From Paracoccaceae bacterium (GTDB lineage Bacteria > Pseudomonadota > Alphaproteobacteria > Rhodobacterales > Rhodobacteraceae), in assembly GCA_009920815.1 (NCBI GenBank), contig RFZH01000002.1, positions 1 to 34,192 on the forward strand: a stretch of DNA of 34,192 bases. The letters run 5' to 3'. This document shows positions 32,992 through 34,192 of this stretch, piece by piece. The translations under genes were made by a program, and so were the position numbers. The notes below the pieces were generated by a model that ran no database searches, was not told the origin of the DNA, and saw only the letters and a list, made by a program, of their open reading frames with translations. Position 1 is the stretch's first letter; each line of letters begins with the position of its first letter.

Positions 32992-34192
32992 TTATTTCCC
33001 CAATGTAATAACGCCTTGGCCGCCTTGGTATAAATGATCCAAGATATCGGCACGACGCGTTAGGATTTTTCGGAAATTCAAATTTCCCTTTGCGGTCATT
33101 TCACCATCTGGCATCGACGCAGGTTCGGTCAATACCACCGCGCGTGCAATCCGTGTGGAACTTGACGCGCTAATCTTTTGCATTTCAGTCAATTTTTCGC
33201 CAAATACTGCCAGAATATTGGCATCGGTAACGATTCCGTCGTGTGATTCCCCGTTAAACCCAAGGGCGGACAGTTGCCCAGGATCAGGGAAAATCATCGC
33301 GCCGATTTCGGACAAATCGGCACCCGTTATCACAACATCGGTGGCCAACGGGACAAGACCGGCCAGAACATCCATGCGCAACGCACCCGCGCGCACCCAT
33401 GTTCCCGTCAAAAGTTTAAACTCTTCAGAAATACGACCGTCAAAGCGCAAGCCTTTGTTTGGATCCTGCGCATCAACAAACGCCATCGCATCGCCCGTGA
33501 TAAAGTATCCATCCTCATCAAACGCTTCGGCGGTTTTTTCCGGATTGTTCAAATAGCCCGTCATGATATTCGGACCTTTGACGCGAATTTCATAACGATC
33601 GTCACCGTTAGGGATCATTTTCATCGTTGTCCCGCTCAGCGGGACGCCGACGATACCAGATTTTCGAATTGGTTCTTGTTGCATCAAACACGCAGGCGCG
33701 GTTTCCGTTAAGCCCCATGATGATGTCATCAAAGGCAATGCCCCCCGATATTTAAGGGCATATTTTTCAAACCCTTCCCAAACATCCTGCGGAAGCGATG
33801 CGCCCGCATAGAACATCATATCCAAGTCACTAAAATAGGATTTTGCCAATTCTGGATCACGGTCGAATTCCTTTAACAGCAACGCGAAGCCAACAGGCAC
33901 GTTGAACGCAAGGCTACCTGATTGCAGTTTTAAATTTTCAACTGTGCGCCCAATAAGGGCGGGCGTTGGTTTGCCTTCGTCAATATAAAACGACCCGCCA
34001 TTCGCCAAAATTGCATTGAAGTTGTGCGATCCACCGAACACGTGATTCCATGGCAACCAATCGACGACCACAGGTGGGCGATCCTGTAAAAATGGCAGAG
34101 CAAGCGCCAGTTGCGCTTGGTTTGTACACATCATTTTATGCGTCGTTGGCACAGCCTTGGGTGCAGATGTGGACCCTGATGTCAAAAGAATT
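32992..34192 (-). CDS. fcs: Feruloyl-CoA synthetase, 5' end outside window
   Basis: AMP-forming acyl-CoA ligase activating a hydroxycinnamic acid such as ferulate. About 400 C-terminal residues are in the window; the coding frame is open to the right edge, so the N-terminal part is missing and there is no start here. The P-loop ILLTSGSTSAPKAVPTTHKM opens the visible part. VVDWLPWNHVFGGSHNFN, then GGSFYIDEGKPTP, is the hallmark that separates feruloyl-CoA synthetases from general fatty-acyl ligases. SWGLTETAP is the adenylate-binding motif A5 type and FDGRISEEFKLLTGTWV the hinge region. The catalytic lysine is in MTAKGNLNFRKIL near the end. Heads a three-gene operon. Confidence 0.9.
   Translation of the reverse strand, partial: ILLTSGSTSAPKAVPTTHKMMCTNQAQLALALPFLQDRPPVVVDWLPWNHVFGGSHNFNAILANGGSFYIDEGKPTPALIGRTVENLKLQSGSLAFNVPVGFALLLKEFDRDPELAKSYFSDLDMMFYAGASLPQDVWEGFEKYALKYRGALPLMTSSWGLTETAPACLMQQEPIRKSGIVGVPLSGTTMKMIPNGDDRYEIRVKGPNIMTGYLNNPEKTAEAFDEDGYFITGDAMAFVDAQDPNKGLRFDGRISEEFKLLTGTWVRAGALRMDVLAGLVPLATDVVITGADLSEIGAMIFPDPGQLSALGFNGESHDGIVTDANILAVFGEKLTEMQKISASSSTRIARAVVLTEPASMPDGEMTAKGNLNFRKILTRRADILDHLYQGGQGVITLGK

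Noticed and set aside
1..34192. Mobile elements, CRISPR, toxin-antitoxin or defence systems, tRNA genes
   Set aside because: No transposase, integrase, spaced direct-repeat array, small toxin pair or tRNA-like cloverleaf was recognised on either strand. Only core metabolic, replication, envelope and flagellar genes are seen.

Overview
The window looks like the chromosome of an alphaproteobacterium of the Rhodobacteraceae (Roseobacter group), probably a member with moderate GC content. The evidence is gene order and protein type: the core block ubiB-ubiE / mutM-ech-rpsT-dnaA-dnaN-recF-lysE-gyrB, a short one-ACT threonine deaminase, the plant/alphaproteobacterial type of glutamate-cysteine ligase, a flagellar motB-flgE-flgK run, and GANTC (CcrM-type) sites clustered at the dnaA promoter region. 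No phage, transposon, tRNA, rRNA or CRISPR was seen.

Layout. 1-867: a response regulator (minus, runs off the left edge) divergent from a histidine phosphotransfer (Hpt) protein. 948-2992: threonine deaminase plus an SDR dehydrogenase, an overlapping minus-strand pair. 3173-5207: argG and a metallophosphoesterase. 5366-6374: pyrF behind a small conserved-looking protein. 6572-9187: clpB with a heat-shock type promoter. 9288-12163: minus-strand ubiA, an OmpA/BON envelope protein and a small coiled-coil membrane protein. 12176-14847: rsmE, a small membrane protein and gshA. 14932-18497: a damaged flagellar segment (motB, flgE, truncated flgK, C-terminal remnant of flgD). 18494-20785: ubiB and ubiE (minus). 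21158-30427: mutM, enoyl-CoA hydratase, rpsT, dnaA, dnaN, recF, LysE exporter, gyrB. 30568-34192: a minus-strand feruloyl-CoA synthetase / amidohydrolase / acyl-CoA dehydrogenase set, likely for hydroxycinnamate (lignin-derived aromatic) breakdown; the synthetase runs off the right edge.

Two observations stand out. First, a repeat with core GGATATTTTTRGACAGAAAA occurs six times, only in 3'-to-3' (convergent) gaps: four of the five convergent junctions carry it, two of them as an inverted pair, which suggests a bidirectional terminator or chromosome-organising element. Second, seven reading-frame lesions occur: single-base errors in homopolymers (response regulator, Hpt, flgE), an in-frame stop in flgK, an internal loss of about 80-100 residues in ubiA, a flgK'-flgD' fusion, and an out-of-frame loss of about 40 bases in gyrB. 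Because gyrB is essential, at least part of this damage is probably sequencing or assembly error; the flagellar lesions could still be real decay. I did not find a convincing undescribed defence, mobile or biosynthetic system.
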